Source: Aspidapion aeneum (taxonomy: Eukaryota; Arthropoda; Insecta; Coleoptera; Brentidae). Taken from it: a stretch of DNA of 64,000 bases. Location of the stretch: NCBI GenBank assembly GCA_963576565.1, contig OY755048.1, forward strand, positions 7,832,136 to 7,896,135. The letters are read 5' to 3'. A program made the translations under genes and the position numbers. The notes beneath the pieces were generated by a model. That model was not told the DNA's origin. It was given only the letters and a program-made list of their open reading frames with translations, and did no database searches. Shown here piece by piece: positions 44,473 through 54,834 of this stretch (within the stretch, counting starts at the first letter, position 1; every line of letters starts with the position of its first letter).

Positions 44473-44691
44473 TAGAAATAACAAGTGAAATTAAAGAAAG
44501 AAAAATAAGAAAAAAGTTTTCAGACGTTGATTCTTTACGTCTAATATGAGTTATCATACCTTTGATAGTGGGAAAGAAGAATTTAGAGATCAGTTGGATG
44601 ACTTGGTAGAGTTAATACCTGAGTGTCTCTCGTTCTTGTATTGAGACACCGCGGCCCGCATAGGTAGAAGTTTTCCGAAAATTTATGTGTG

Positions 44692-44763
44692 GCTTCGGTG
44701 GTTCAGTGGTAGAATGTTTGCCTAGATAGCAAGAGATCCCGGGTTCGATCCCCGGCCGAAGCA
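44692..44763 (+). tRNA. tRNA-like gene 1, Gly-type body, AGA anticodon
   Basis: 72 bases fold as a canonical cloverleaf. The acceptor stem GCTTCGG/CCGAAGC and T stem CCGGG/CCCGG are perfect. The D stem GTTC/GAAT is complete with one G-U. The anticodon stem TTTGC/GCAAG has one G-U, and its loop CTAGATA places AGA at 34-36. The variable loop is short (5). The body is almost that of tRNA-Gly(GCC) up to position 26. Internal promoter boxes TGGTTCAGTGG (A) and GGTTCGATCC (B) are present, with a T6 terminator at 44770-44775. A serine anticodon on a class I body is anomalous, so it may be a pseudo-tRNA. Confidence 0.7.
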
Positions 44764-44769
44764 GAAAAC

Positions 44770-44775
44770 TTTTTT
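44770..44775 (+). terminator. Pol III terminator of tRNA-like gene 1
   Basis: Six T residues, six bases after the discriminator base. Confidence 0.6.
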
Positions 44776-45091
44776 CTTATTTTTCTTTCTTTAATTTTAC
44801 TTGTTGTTTATAGTTTTAGGTCCTTGCATTATTTGCAATTTGGTATTTGATAATTATATTGGCAAATCGCCCATTTTGCGATCAGAAATTTTAACACACG
44901 AAAAGGTGATCTCATGCTTTCAGACGATGATTCTTTACGTCTAATTTGAGTTATCATACCTTTGATAGTGGGAAAGAAGAATTTAGAGATCAGTTGGATG
45001 ACTTGGTAGAGTTAATACCTGAGTGTCTCTCGTTCTTGTATTGACACACCGCGGCCCGCATAGGTAGAAGTTTTCCGAAAATTTATGTGTG

Positions 45092-45163
45092 GCTTCGGTG
45101 GTTCAGTGGTAGAATGTTTGCCTAGATAGCAAGAGATCCCGGGTTCGATCCCCGGCCGAAGCA
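45092..45163 (+). tRNA. tRNA-like gene 2, identical to gene 1
   Basis: Identical 72-base sequence, exactly 400 bp downstream of gene 1, with the same A and B boxes and a T6 terminator at 45170-45175. Same AGA anticodon loop. Confidence 0.7.
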
Positions 45164-45169
45164 GAAAAC

Positions 45170-45175
45170 TTTTTT
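45170..45175 (+). terminator. Pol III terminator of tRNA-like gene 2
   Basis: Six T residues, same spacing as in gene 1. Confidence 0.6.
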
Positions 45176-45491
45176 CTTATTTTTCTTTCTTTAATTTTAC
45201 TTGTTGTTTATAGTTTTAGGTCCTTGCATTATTTGCAATTTGGTATTTGATAATTATATTGGCAAATCGCCCATTTTGCGATCAGAAATTTTAACACACG
45301 AAAAGGTGATCTCATGCTTTCAGACGATGATTCTTTACGTCTAATTTGAGTTATCATACCTTTGATAGTGGGAAAGAAGAATTTAGAGATCAGTTGGATG
45401 ACTTGGTAGAGTTAATACCTGAGTGTCTCTCGTTCTTGTATTGACACACCGCGGCCCGCATAGGTAGAAGTTTTCCGAAAATTTATGTGTG

Positions 45492-45563
45492 GCTTCGGTG
45501 GTTCAGTGGTAGAATGTTTGCCTAGATAGCAAGAGATCCCGGGTTCGATCCCCGGCCGAAGCA
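45492..45563 (+). tRNA. tRNA-like gene 3, identical to gene 1
   Basis: Third identical copy at 400-bp spacing. Its terminator is reduced to T5 (45570-45574) by one substitution. Same AGA anticodon loop. Confidence 0.7.
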
Positions 45564-45640
45564 GAAAACTTTTTCCTTATTTTTCTTTCTTTAATTTCAC
45601 TTGTTGTTTATAGTTTTAGGTCTTTGCAATTTGGTATTTG

Positions 45641-45652
45641 ATGAAACTTACC
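45641..45652 (-). repeat. 12-bp direct repeat covering the exon-4 splice donor
   Basis: ATGAAACTTACC; on the minus strand the last exon base G followed by GTAAGTTTCAT. It is the proximal copy of the duplication that bounds the tRNA insertion, so the donor remains intact next to the exon. Confidence 0.85.
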
Positions 45653-45862
45653 ATGGGTTTTTTCTTCAGCTTTGACTTCTTTCTTCTTATTGGCAATGAT
45701 TTTTCCAAAATCATTCCATTACCAGATATCTCTTCAACCGTCGACGAAGTTGAGTTGTTGCCGTTTATAAAACTATTTGTGCTCACTGTAAATCTATCCA
45801 AGAGTTTTGGTGAAAGGTTCATTTTATGCAAAGCCGATTCAGAAATGGAAAATTTAGTGATC
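45652..45862 (-). CDS. exon 4 (70 codons)
   Basis: The acceptor TAAATTTTTTAG and donor CATG/GTAAGT bound the exon. The first base completes the glycine codon from exon 3. Then come ITKFSISESALHKMNLSPKL, a Ser/Asn-rich middle and a strongly basic end (SLPIRRKKSKLKKKPM), which could be a nuclear-localisation or protein-binding patch. Exit phase 0. The tRNA-bearing insertion starts 11 bp into the following intron. Confidence 0.8.
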
Positions 45863-46199
45863 CTAAAAAATTTACAATTGAGTATATTATGTATATTAAA
45901 AAACGTCTTAATTTTAAAAGTTCCTAAAGAGGCACCTTACTTTATAGTTTAATGGCCTATGGTATCCCGTGGGATCAGTGGCGTATCAAGAAAAAAGTTT
46001 CGGGGGGGGGCCAACACTGTTTCTATGTTTGTATTCATGAAATATGCGGAAAATATCTAAAAAAATCTTAGCTTCGGGGGGGGGGGGGGTTCGGTCCCCC
46101 CAGGCCCCCCTAATATACGCCACTGTGAGATAGTTGTGGAAGATCTTTTAAACTACGCTAGATCGATTGGTAATATATCACACAATTTTAGGTCACCGT
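45863..46199. other. intron with a short G-rich stretch, nothing else recognised
   Basis: Two runs of G (near 46001 and 46076) flank TTCGGTCCCCCCAGGCCCCC-like sequence and the words GGCGTATCA / TATACGCCACTG. The pair CAGTGGCGTATCA ... TATACGCCACTG (45976-46125) looks like the ends of a small hAT-type MITE. Confidence 0.45.
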
Positions 46200-46441
46200 G
46201 TGTTTGCCTCCAGTTTGAGTAGGAGGGCGTGTGTGACGTCATAAATCCAAGATGGCGGCTTTTTTCATGTTTTTTTACAAACTTTGCCTTATAACTTTTG
46301 CTAACGTAGTTTTACAGAAAAAACTGTTAATACGTTTTTTGTTTGCAATAAAACACCAAGTAAAGATATCTTAAAAACTAGGAAAGTTATTATTTTTTTT
46401 TTAAATAATAAAAAATAGTATAACTTTTTTTGACTAAAAAA

Positions 46442-46955
46442 AAATACTCTGCCAATCTATGGGCACCTAAGATCACACTAGGTACTACAGTTATAGTGTG
46501 AGCTAATATAATCAAAAACTGAAATATATTTTATTCAACTCCAGACTCAATTACCTTTCGTTTGATACCACACAAGCCATGTTTTAACTTAAACACAAAT
46601 TTTTTAAATCTACCCCCACCCTTTAAAAAAAAACTAAAATGTATTTTGTTTAACTCCAGACTCAATTACCTTTCGTTTGATATCACACACGCCATATTTT
46701 CACTTAAACTCTAATTTTTGACATCTACCCCCACCATTTTTTTAAAAATAAACTAAAATTCATTTTTTTTAACTCCAGACTTAATGACCTTTCGTTTGAT
46801 ATCACACACGCCATATTTTCACATAAACTCTAATTTTTGGAATTTACCCCCACCCTTTTATTTGGCTTGCGTTCGGTGGATTTTGTTCATTTTTAAATGG
46901 GACCATCACGGCCCAAGACCCAGCGTAGGTACCAAATTTCATTAAAATCGGACAT

Positions 46956-46986
<31 letters not shown>

Positions 46987-47119
46987 GCAAAACAAAAAAG
47001 TTTTAAAATCATCTGAAACGCAAAGATATACAAAAATTTTTGAAATCGGAGCAACTTTTTTTCTCGAAAAAATTAGGATCACCATAGCTCACACTACTTA
47101 TATAGTAGTAGTGTGAGCT
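46442..47119 (+). mobile_element. (CAGA)n terminal-hairpin element, copy 3
   Basis: Same borders as the other copies (AAATACTCTGCCAATCTATG at the left, hairpin ending GTGTGAGCT at the right). It has three core units and a short (CAGA)n run at about 46950-46987. About 35 bp between AAAATCGG and the microsatellite are deleted, including the CAAGCGGTTTTTGAGTTATG tract. Confidence 0.75.
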
Positions 47120-47196
47120 AAATATTGAGGTAGTCTAATACTTTCTTGTTCAATTTTTTTTGCTATTTTTTAGAATTAAAAAAAATATATATATCT

Positions 47197-47511
47197 TAAA
47201 ACTGTTTGGTTTTCACTATCTCCAACGTCGATCACAGGGATACGAGTGATCCCCGTCTGGAACACGTCCTGATAGTCAGGAACAAGTGATCCATGCCAAT
47301 CCACGACCGGACCGGTTTCGACCTTTTGGGCCATCCTCAGGTGAATGTAGGCGATAGCTCCGTGTAGAGCATTGGCTCAAAAGGTCGAAACCGGTCCGGT
47401 CGTGGATTGGCATGGATCACTTGTTCCTGACTATCAGGACGTGTTCCAGACGGGGATCACTCGTATCCCTGTGATCGACGTTGGAGATAGTGAAAACCAA
47501 ACAGTTTTAAC
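47197..47511. repeat. near-perfect palindrome, arms about 136 bp, loop about 40 bp
   Basis: The left arm (AAACTGTTTGGTTTTCACTA ... GTTTCGACCTTTTGGGCCA) and right arm (TGGCTCAAAAGGTCGAAACC ... TAGTGAAAACCAAACAGTTT) match almost base for base. The right arm contains a spurious 62-codon frame. Confidence 0.9.
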
Positions 47512-47754
47512 AAGTTCCCAACGAAATCATCAAGCCAGCAGTATAATTCAATGCCGGTAGAGGTATTTTCCCTCGGAGTAGTTGTTTCTGTTGGTTTCAC
47601 AAAATATATATATCTTTGTTAGTTTTTCTATTGCAAATAAAAACCGTATTAACCGTCGTTTTTTCTGTAAAACTACTTTAGCAAAAGTTAGAAGCCAAAG
47701 TTTGTGAAGAAACTTGAAAAAACCTCCTACTCAAACTGGAGGTAAACACCCACA

Positions 47755-48478
47755 CCAGTATTTACTAAGACCTTAAGACTTAGCATTGTAGACCGGGTTT
47801 AAGTATCAAGTCTATAGACTTGATACCGACCGGTTTAAGTGTATTTTTTTTAATACTCTCAGGTCAAATAACTGCAAAGATTTGGTTCACCCTAATGTGC
47901 AATATGATTCGAAAAACAATAGAAATAATCCATGATTGACAAAAAACTTACATACAAAAATATTCAAAGCTAAATAATACATAAATAACTTAAAACTATA
48001 TCTGTAGATGCATTACCGTATTAAATACGTATCAATATTTAAATACTCTAAAAAGCACAAGATATTATATATATTAGAATCCCTTTTCAATTACACATTT
48101 ACTAAAACAATCAACCATCGGTTTAATCGTCGCTAACTTGTCTAAAAAAGTAACATAAAATATAGCGGACAGCTGACACCGACTTACACCATTTTTATTT
48201 GACATTTCCTAGTGACGTTTTGAGGTTTAAATTATGGCTACCATTGTTAAACCAAAATATTTTATTATTTTTATTTATTTATAACCTTTGTGTGGAAATA
48301 ATGTCTTTGTTACAACGAAAAAAGATGACCCATATCCCAAGGTATTTATGAACAATTTATATAAATATTAAAAACTATTGCATTCACGGGAAAAATAAGT
48401 TAAGCCTTCAATTAAAATGTAGACTTTTAAACCTAGGATTGTAGCACTTAGCACTGTAGACCCTTTAGTAAATACTGG
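47755..48478. mobile_element. 724-bp MITE-like element, ends CCAGTATTTACTAA
   Basis: A 14-bp perfect inverted terminus, then about 40 bp of imperfect inverted sequence (CTTAGCATTGTAGACC...TTTAAG against its mirror). No coding frame. Confidence 0.65.
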
Positions 48479-49396
48479 GGCCAGTGTCTTAAAATTGTGT
48501 AATCTATTACCGATCGATCTAGGGTAGCTTTAAAAAATCTTCCAAAACTATTCCATGGGAAACGATTTTTGACCTTAAGCCACGCAACTATTATAAAATA
48601 AACAAGAACTCGCTTTTTAATAAGAATTTAACATAAGTGAAGGCTTAACAAAAAATTTTATGATAAAATATAAATGATAAATCAGTTGACAAAACAAAAA
48701 AAAATGTAATAATAAATCTGTCCGATTGTGGAACATATGTGTTCCACAATCAGATAAAAGTTGCGAAAATGTTTTAACAAATTTCTAAATTAAAAAAATT
48801 ACTTTAATGATTGCTATCGCTTTGTGGTTCCTACATCCTTATATTCTTTCGCATAAGAAATGATATCATACCTAACCGACTTTCACAAAAATTTAACTTC
48901 ATATTTCATTATCTTTTTTTAATAAGACTTCATCTATGTAGTAACTGTTTTTCTTTTTGTCAATAACATGCGCAAATTTTATAAAAATAAAATAAATTAC
49001 AATCTGCATGTCTGATTGTGGACGCAACAGGCTGTCTAAAGGTAAAACACAAACTATAATACAAAACTCATTTCAACTGCAATCTTAATACATAACTTGA
49101 AAAAGTAAACTCTCGTTTTAAAGGGAAAACTGGGGCATGTAATATTATATTGAACATGCGAATTAAAATGACCTCAAAATGATATTTTATAAAAATATTG
49201 ACAGATTCAAAAGAACAACCCTACTATCCATATGAAAAACATCGATTATAAGGCAGTAAATTTTAGACTCTACGATTTGTCTAAGTGAGGAATATATTTG
49301 ATTGTGGAACACTTTTCCCTACATAAATAGCTATTTATTTAGCATTGTAAAAGTAATTGTAAGTAATTTGACCCAAAGAAATTATAAGAATATTAC
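48479..49396. other. intron with a 28-bp hairpin
   Basis: GATTGTGGAACA TATG TGTTCCACAATC near 48724-48751 is a perfect 12-bp inverted repeat. The word GATTGTGGA recurs near 49014 and 49299. No exon or RNA found. Confidence 0.4.
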
Positions 49397-49624
49397 CCAG
49401 GATTATGTCCAGACAGGGTCAGCTGCGAAGTACAAGAGGAGCACCACGGATTTTCTGTTCTAAGTTCAAAATTTGACGTGTTTTGCGAGTTTAAACCGAT
49501 TTCATCTCTAAGTGTCATTGTGCTTGTGTCAAGTTCTTCTGATGTCTGAGATTCTCTTTCTTCATCCTCTCCACTTGCATCACAACTGTCATCCGGTCTT
49601 TCTGAACGTTCTTTGCATAGCCAT
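49397..49624 (-). CDS. exon 3 (76 codons)
   Basis: The acceptor TTTTTGACAG and donor CCTGG/GTAATA bound the exon. One base completes the arginine codon from exon 2, then WLCKERSERPDDSCDASGED, an acidic ERESQTSEELDTST stretch, and the end CSSCTSQLTLSGHNP. Entered and left in phase 2/1 register with its neighbours. Four cysteines, no recognised zinc-binding pattern. Confidence 0.8.
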
Positions 49625-49794
49625 CTGTCAAAAATAATATTTCAATTAGGAAAATATCTAAAACTAAAAAGTGTTACCCACTTAACATTTTAAAACCACA
49701 AAAACCATGGGAACAGCAGTCAGGTATAGATAAAAATATCTACCTGTTGACTAACAATTTTATAAAATTTAAATTCCTCCTAAACCTAAACATA

Positions 49795-51131
49795 CAGTAC
49801 CGGTCAAAAGTGAAACCACCTAAAATTGTATACAGGGTATCCCATAACTTAGGGGCCATAGGCCAACAGGTGATAGAGGAGGTCATGTCTGATAAAAAAG
49901 TTCCTATAATGCATGGGTCAAAACTCTTTCTTTGTCGAGATACAGAGCATCAAAGTTGGCAATTTTTTAAACTTTTTTGATAATAACTTTTTAAATTAAA
50001 AAACGCAGTAAAAATATGAAATTGGGTAAAGTCGTGTCCTAGAACAAGAGCAATAAACTGAAATAAAAATTATTTTGAAAAAAATTAGTCTGTCAATTTT
50101 TTTTAAAAAACAATTTTTTTGGTATAAACTTTTATAAATGCCATATTAAATGCAATGTTTTTTTTAAAAATTTTTGTTAATAAGAACAAGTCTTTAGCGA
50201 GATATAATAATAAAATATTGATATTTTTTTAAAGAACAAGTCAGTAAAAATTAATTTTTAAAAAAAATTATTATTTTTTATACATCTTTGGAGGTTATTT
50301 TGACAGCCTGTATCTCCTCAACTTGTAATTTTATGAAAAAAAGAAATACCACTAGTATTCAGCTGGCTGTGACAGAATTTATTTTTTTTGGAAAACCCTT
50401 TTTCCCCCCACTCCTCTAACTTTAAAATTCCTATATCTTAAAAACAGGTGTGTGTTGACCCCCATGTTATATAAACTCTTTTCTCAGAAATAACCTCCTC
50501 TATCACCTGCTGCACTATGGCCCCTAAGTTATGGGACACCCTGTATAAACCTGGTCCTGTATAACTATCAAAGAACAAGTTGTACATTTGAAAACTTCAG
50601 TCCAGTTAACGTGTTTCGGTATTTTCGATACTAAATCATTTAGTACCTTTAGTCAGTCACCTTTAAAAAAAAAAACTAAAAATAAAACTTTTTCTGTGTA
50701 ATTTTACTCAATAATGGCCAGTACCATTCGAAAGAGACGTAAAAGTTATATATGTCCCAAAAATTTTACAAGAATTGGACAAAGAATAGTCTACATATAA
50801 ATTCTTAAAATTGGCAAAAATCTTAAAACATTGGTAACTTTTAGCACTTTCATATCTAGACTATCCTTTGTACAATTGTGAAATTTTGAAGACACATATA
50901 ACTTTTACGTCTCTTCTGAATGGTACTTGCCATTTTTGCCTAAAATTACACAAAATTTTTTTAGTTTTTTTTTTTAATTCACAGAAAGGCACTAAATGAT
51001 TTTGTATGAAAAATCGCCGAAACATCGGAACTAGACTAAAGTTTTCAAATGTACCACATCTTCTTTGATGTTGATACAGGATCAGATTTATATACAATTT
51101 TGGATGGATTCTCCACTTTTAACTGGTACTG
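49795..51131. mobile_element. TA-flanked foldback MITE with another MITE inside
   Basis: Ends are CAGTACCGGTCAAAAGTG and its mirror CACTTTTAACTGGTACTG, both at TA. Long arms (about 270 bp) continue with GTACATTTGAAAACTT and GTACCATTCGAAAGAGACG and their inverse at 50860-51100. Family-A MITE sequence (49833-50543) interrupts the left arm after 38 bp. Confidence 0.75.
49833..50543. mobile_element. TA-flanked MITE, family A, copy 2, nested
   Basis: Same ends as the copy at 16712-17355 (CAGGGTATCCCATAACTTAG / CTAAGTTATGGGACACCCTG) and about 85 percent similar. It is 67 bp longer, mainly from an extra stretch near 50175-50270. Confidence 0.85.
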
Positions 51132-51189
51132 TATGGTACTTCTTTAAATTGATTAAAATAAAAATAAAATTTTGTCATGATTTGTTCCA

Positions 51190-52545
51190 AAATGAGGGTC
51201 TCCACAGTTTATAATAAAGGACACAAGAAAAATCACTTAACTTAAAAGTACAATGTCAAAAACGGAAATATTAATAACTGGACATTATCAAAAAAGTTAA
51301 TCATCAAACAAGACATGAGCAAAACAGAAGTTTCGTAAAGTCCTCCGTCATAACCGCACATTATAAAAATCGCCCGCCGTCAAAAAAGAATTGGTAATAA
51401 TCAAACAAAAACCGATTCGAAGTTTTGTATAATGTCTTTTATCAACCCCGGACAAAATTAAAAATAAAAAATCATAAAAAGGGTCTTGGCTTGTTTGTCG
51501 TTCACCTAAAGAAGAGCGGTTCTGATACTGCTATGCAATTCAATTCAATTCAGATTTTCTCTTGACAAAGCCTGCTATATCTAGTCCTAAAAATACATAA
51601 TGCTCAAAAAATACTTAACTTAGCTAATAGAGCACTTAGATTAGTTTTAGTCTTTGTAATGGAATCACATATTGCACTGTTTGTATAAGTAATTGATTGT
51701 ATCTTTATAAAACTACAAAAAAAAAACACAATAAATAAAAATAAATAAAGACAAACAAGAACAGTATATCTTCCCAAGGCAATATCAAGCCTATAAGTAA
51801 TTAAAAAAATAAATAAACAGCAATTAAAAATAAAACAAGAAGAACAGAGTACCTAACAAAAATAAAAGGTAAAAAATGGTTAAAATTAAATTTTGTATAA
51901 TTGTATATAATCTTCAACAAAGAAGAGTAGATTTTGTATTGCTATGTGGTGCCACATCCTTAAAAAGGTCAGGTAGGGTAGTTAACTAATACTAAGGTTA
52001 ACATCGATTCCTCCCAAAATAAGGACAAGGGAGCCAATGTCGGGAAAAAATAGACATTTTTATATTTTTATTTATTTTTGAGTTTAAACACAACAACATT
52101 ATTTATTCCCGATTGACATTCGTCGCCAAACTTCCATGATATCCATGCGTATGAGAGGGAGAGAGACTAAACCCGTATACATGAAAAAAGAGAAATAGTT
52201 GCACCTGCGTCTGCTGCTATTTTACTTGTAACACACACGATATGGTCACGATCAAAAGCATTTGCTGTATAATTCATAGCAATACAAAATCCAATATCAG
52301 AACCGCTCTTCTTTAGATGAACGACACACAAGCCAAGCCTCTTTTTATGATTTTGTCCGGTTTAATAAAAGACTTTATACAAAACTTCGTTTATGTTTTT
52401 GTCATGTATGATAAACTTCGATTTTGCTCATGTCATGTTTTAATAAATGACGTTTGCGATAATGTCCGGTTATTAATAATTCCGTTTTTGAAATCGGACT
52501 GTTATACCATTGGCCTTTAAGACCTTGGACAATTTTTTTTGGCCA
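51190..52545. repeat. foldback, 1.35 kb, GAAGAGCGG-containing arms
   Basis: The left arm (about 51190-51560) and right arm (about 52260-52545) mirror each other with divergence (ATAACTGGACATTATC / GTCCGGTTATTAAT, GACAAAATTAAAAAT.AAAAATCATAAAAA, GTTCACCTAAAGAAGAGCGG...). The interior holds a second GAAGAG...TTTGTATTGCTATG block (51915-52210) shared with 11160-11665. A related solo arm is at 8210-8435. Confidence 0.6.
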
Positions 52546-52772
52546 TTATGACGATGATTGCGATTCAAAAATGAATATATTTTAATATAATGTATATTAT
52601 GTTCTTTTTATAATATACCTCCCGTAAACCATTATTTTTGGCTCAATTGAAACTCAACTAAGTAAAATTACAATGTTTGCAGGAGAAATGTGCAAACAGA
52701 TGGCTGGGATCAAAAATTGTTTATCGGAATTTCGTATAGACGATTTTAGATTTTAAAAAACTCTGATTTTAC

Positions 52773-53060
52773 CTGTTTACTCTAGACATCTTTAATGAAT
52801 TACTTCTTTCAGTTTTTCTGCATTTGTCTGGACTAACCAACTCGTCGGCCTTTTGAACCAGCATACGTATAGTATCTTCTGGTATTGGTTTCGGTTTTGT
52901 TTCAAAATGTTCTTCCAAATAATCTATCCTGCAGTTTTCATCAAAATTAGATGCCCTCTGTTCTGTTGGTTCAACATCCATCGCTTTTTGATAAGTCCAC
53001 TCTTCTTCTGATGTTTCGTCCAAGGTACTGTTACCTTCCATCATTCTCTGACCATGAAAT
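52773..53060 (-). CDS. exon 2 (96 codons)
   Basis: The acceptor TTTTTTTGTTGCAG and donor AACAG/GTAAAA bound the exon. The first base completes the glycine codon of exon 1. It reads FHGQRMMEGNSTLDETSEEE, WTYQKAMDVEPTEQR, then YLEEHFETKPKPIPEDTIRM and a VQKADELVSPDK helix, leaving in phase 2. Strongly acidic, with a predicted short helix near the end. Confidence 0.8.
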
Positions 53061-53559
53061 CTGCAACAAAAAAATTGGTTAGATTTAAATTAACTAAATA
53101 GTTAAATAATTTGTATAAGCAAAAAATACATTAATCAAACAGAATAAATAATACTTGTGTACTAATGTTTTAAAAGGCTTTGTGCATACTTAAAAAAATA
53201 CTATTTTATGTTATGCGAGGGGTCATCAGCTCACAAAGTACTGTACAAATTTTACAACGCTTTTTGAAAAATGTTTACGGGAGCTTTTAACTGCTAATGA
53301 CCACAAAAAGCAGCTTTTAAGTACTGTAAATGAAAATTTGAGCATAAGGTTTTTTTAAGAGAAATTAAAATAAAATTGGTTGAAGCCCATATTTGACCTA
53401 TCCATAATGCTACTTCGGAATGAGGTACGGAACTCAAACTTTCCACAGTCGTAGACCTTGATAGTCTTAAGAATTCCTCCAAGTTTCATGGACTTCCATA
53501 AAGCAGTAAAGTAGTTACAGAATTTAAAAAAACGTCGAATTTGCCATCAAAATTTTACT
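53061..53559. repeat. intron; flank of the second minisatellite
   Basis: Around 53395-53560 it carries, in inverse, the GAATGAGGTACGGAACTCAA, CAGTCGTAGA and AAAACGTCGAA phrases seen in the tail at 33791-34065, so it is the tail of the inverted minisatellite element. The words GGGGTCATCAGCTCAC and GTACTGTACAAATTTTACAA (53219-53260) recur near 7274-7315. Confidence 0.5.
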
Positions 53560-54085
53560 GTACTTCCTAGAGATGGTACAAAGCTGAAATTTGTCAGACT
53601 GATACAAATTATGACCAAACCCTTGGAAAAAATAAAAAAATGCCAACATTTTCATTTACTCCCCCCTATAGATTCAAAGTTATGAAATACATATAAAATT
53701 ATGTATTGCCCACTTCCGGAAACGCTAGAGGGCTGGGTTTTGGCAGACTGATAGAAACTTTGATAAAACTATAGGAACAAATTAAAAAGCCCCAAAATTT
53801 TAATTTACTTCGCTCCCCTATGCATACAAGCTATGTAAAAGTAACATTATCAGACTGATAGGAACTATGCCAAAACAATAGGAAAAAAGTTAAAAAACAC
53901 AAAAACTTTTATTTGCTTCCCTACCTATACATGTTAAGTTATGTAAAACTATGGTTGCCCGATTCCAGAAATTATACAAATCTGAGATTTGGCAAATTAA
54001 CGGAAATTACAGACAAGTTCTTTAAAAAAAACTCAAAATCCGGGGGGGGGGGGCTTTGGCAGACTGATAGAAATTATGACCAAGC
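53560..54085 (-). repeat. minisatellite of the 32900-33790 family, inverted, decayed
   Basis: Four or five units in the opposite orientation (CAGACTGATAGAAACT, ACTATAGGAA, CTCCCCTATGCAT, CCGGAAACGCTAGAGGGCTG). Some units are shortened. A run of G lies near 54043. Confidence 0.7.
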
Positions 54086-54186
54086 CCCCCCCAAGCACAA
54101 ATTGATTGAAATAGAAATAGAAAAAGTGGTAAAAGCTAAGGCATCGCAAAAGTTTAGAGGATACTCCGCATATTTTAATTCCTTTA

Positions 54187-54760
54187 AAATACTCTGCCAA
54201 TATATGGGCCCCTAAGCTCACACTAGGTACTATAGTTATAGTGTACGTGTGAGCTAATATAACTAAAAACTGAAATATATTTTATTCAACTCCAGACTAA
54301 ATTACCTTTTGTTTGATACCACACAAGCCATGTTTCGACTTAAACTCAAATTTTTGAAATCTACCCCCACCCTTCCAAAAAAACAAAAACTAAAATGTAT
54401 TTTGTTAAAGTCCGGACTCAATTACCTTTCGTTTGATATCACACACGCCATATTTTCACTTAAACTCTAATTTTTAAAATATACCCCCACCCTTTTTTTT
54501 AAATAAATTAAAATGTATTTTGTTTAACTGCAGACTCAATTACCTTTCGTTTAATATCACACACGCCATATTTTCACATAAACTCTAATTTTTGAAATCT
54601 ACCCCCACCCTTTTATTTGGTTTGTGTTCGGTGGATTTTGTTCATTTTTAAATGGGACCATCTCGACCCAAGGCCCAGCCTAGGTACCAAATTTCATTAA
54701 AATCGGCCAAGCGGTTTTTGAGTTATGCGCGTTGGTCGTTACAGACAGACATACAGACAC

Positions 54761-54799
<39 letters not shown>

Positions 54800-54800
54800 T

Positions 54801-54834
<34 letters not shown>

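Larger units (their letters stand above)
44473..45640 (+). mobile_element. inserted trimer of a 400-bp tRNA-bearing unit
   Basis: The block between the 12-bp duplications consists of three parts. First come 49 bp (44473-44521) that are the inverse of the sequence just 3' of the tRNA (AACAAGTGAAATTAAAGAAA and onward). Then follow three direct units starting near 44522, 44922 and 45322 with exact 400-bp spacing; the third is truncated at its 3' end, about 320 bp. Units 2 and 3 are nearly identical, and unit 1 differs at a few positions. A direct duplication plus an inverted 5' piece is typical of LINE-mediated insertion with twin priming. There is no poly-A tail and no protein-coding capacity. 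Confidence 0.75.
46200..47752. repeat. outer inverted repeat enclosing two other elements
   Basis: TGTTTGCCTCCAGTTTGAGT to AAAACTGTTAATACG (46200-46340) is mirrored at 47640-47752, with arms of about 140 bp that contain AAACTTTG and AGTTTTACAGAAAAAAC. Inside are a (CAGA)n element (46442-47119) and a near-perfect palindrome (47197-47511). Confidence 0.65.

Noticed and set aside
45638..45952. 104-codon plus-strand frame
   Set aside because: Antisense of exon 4, which has proper splice sites and phase on the minus strand.
47372..47560. 62-codon frame with balanced composition
   Set aside because: It lies in one arm of a near-perfect palindrome; no domain and no splice sites.
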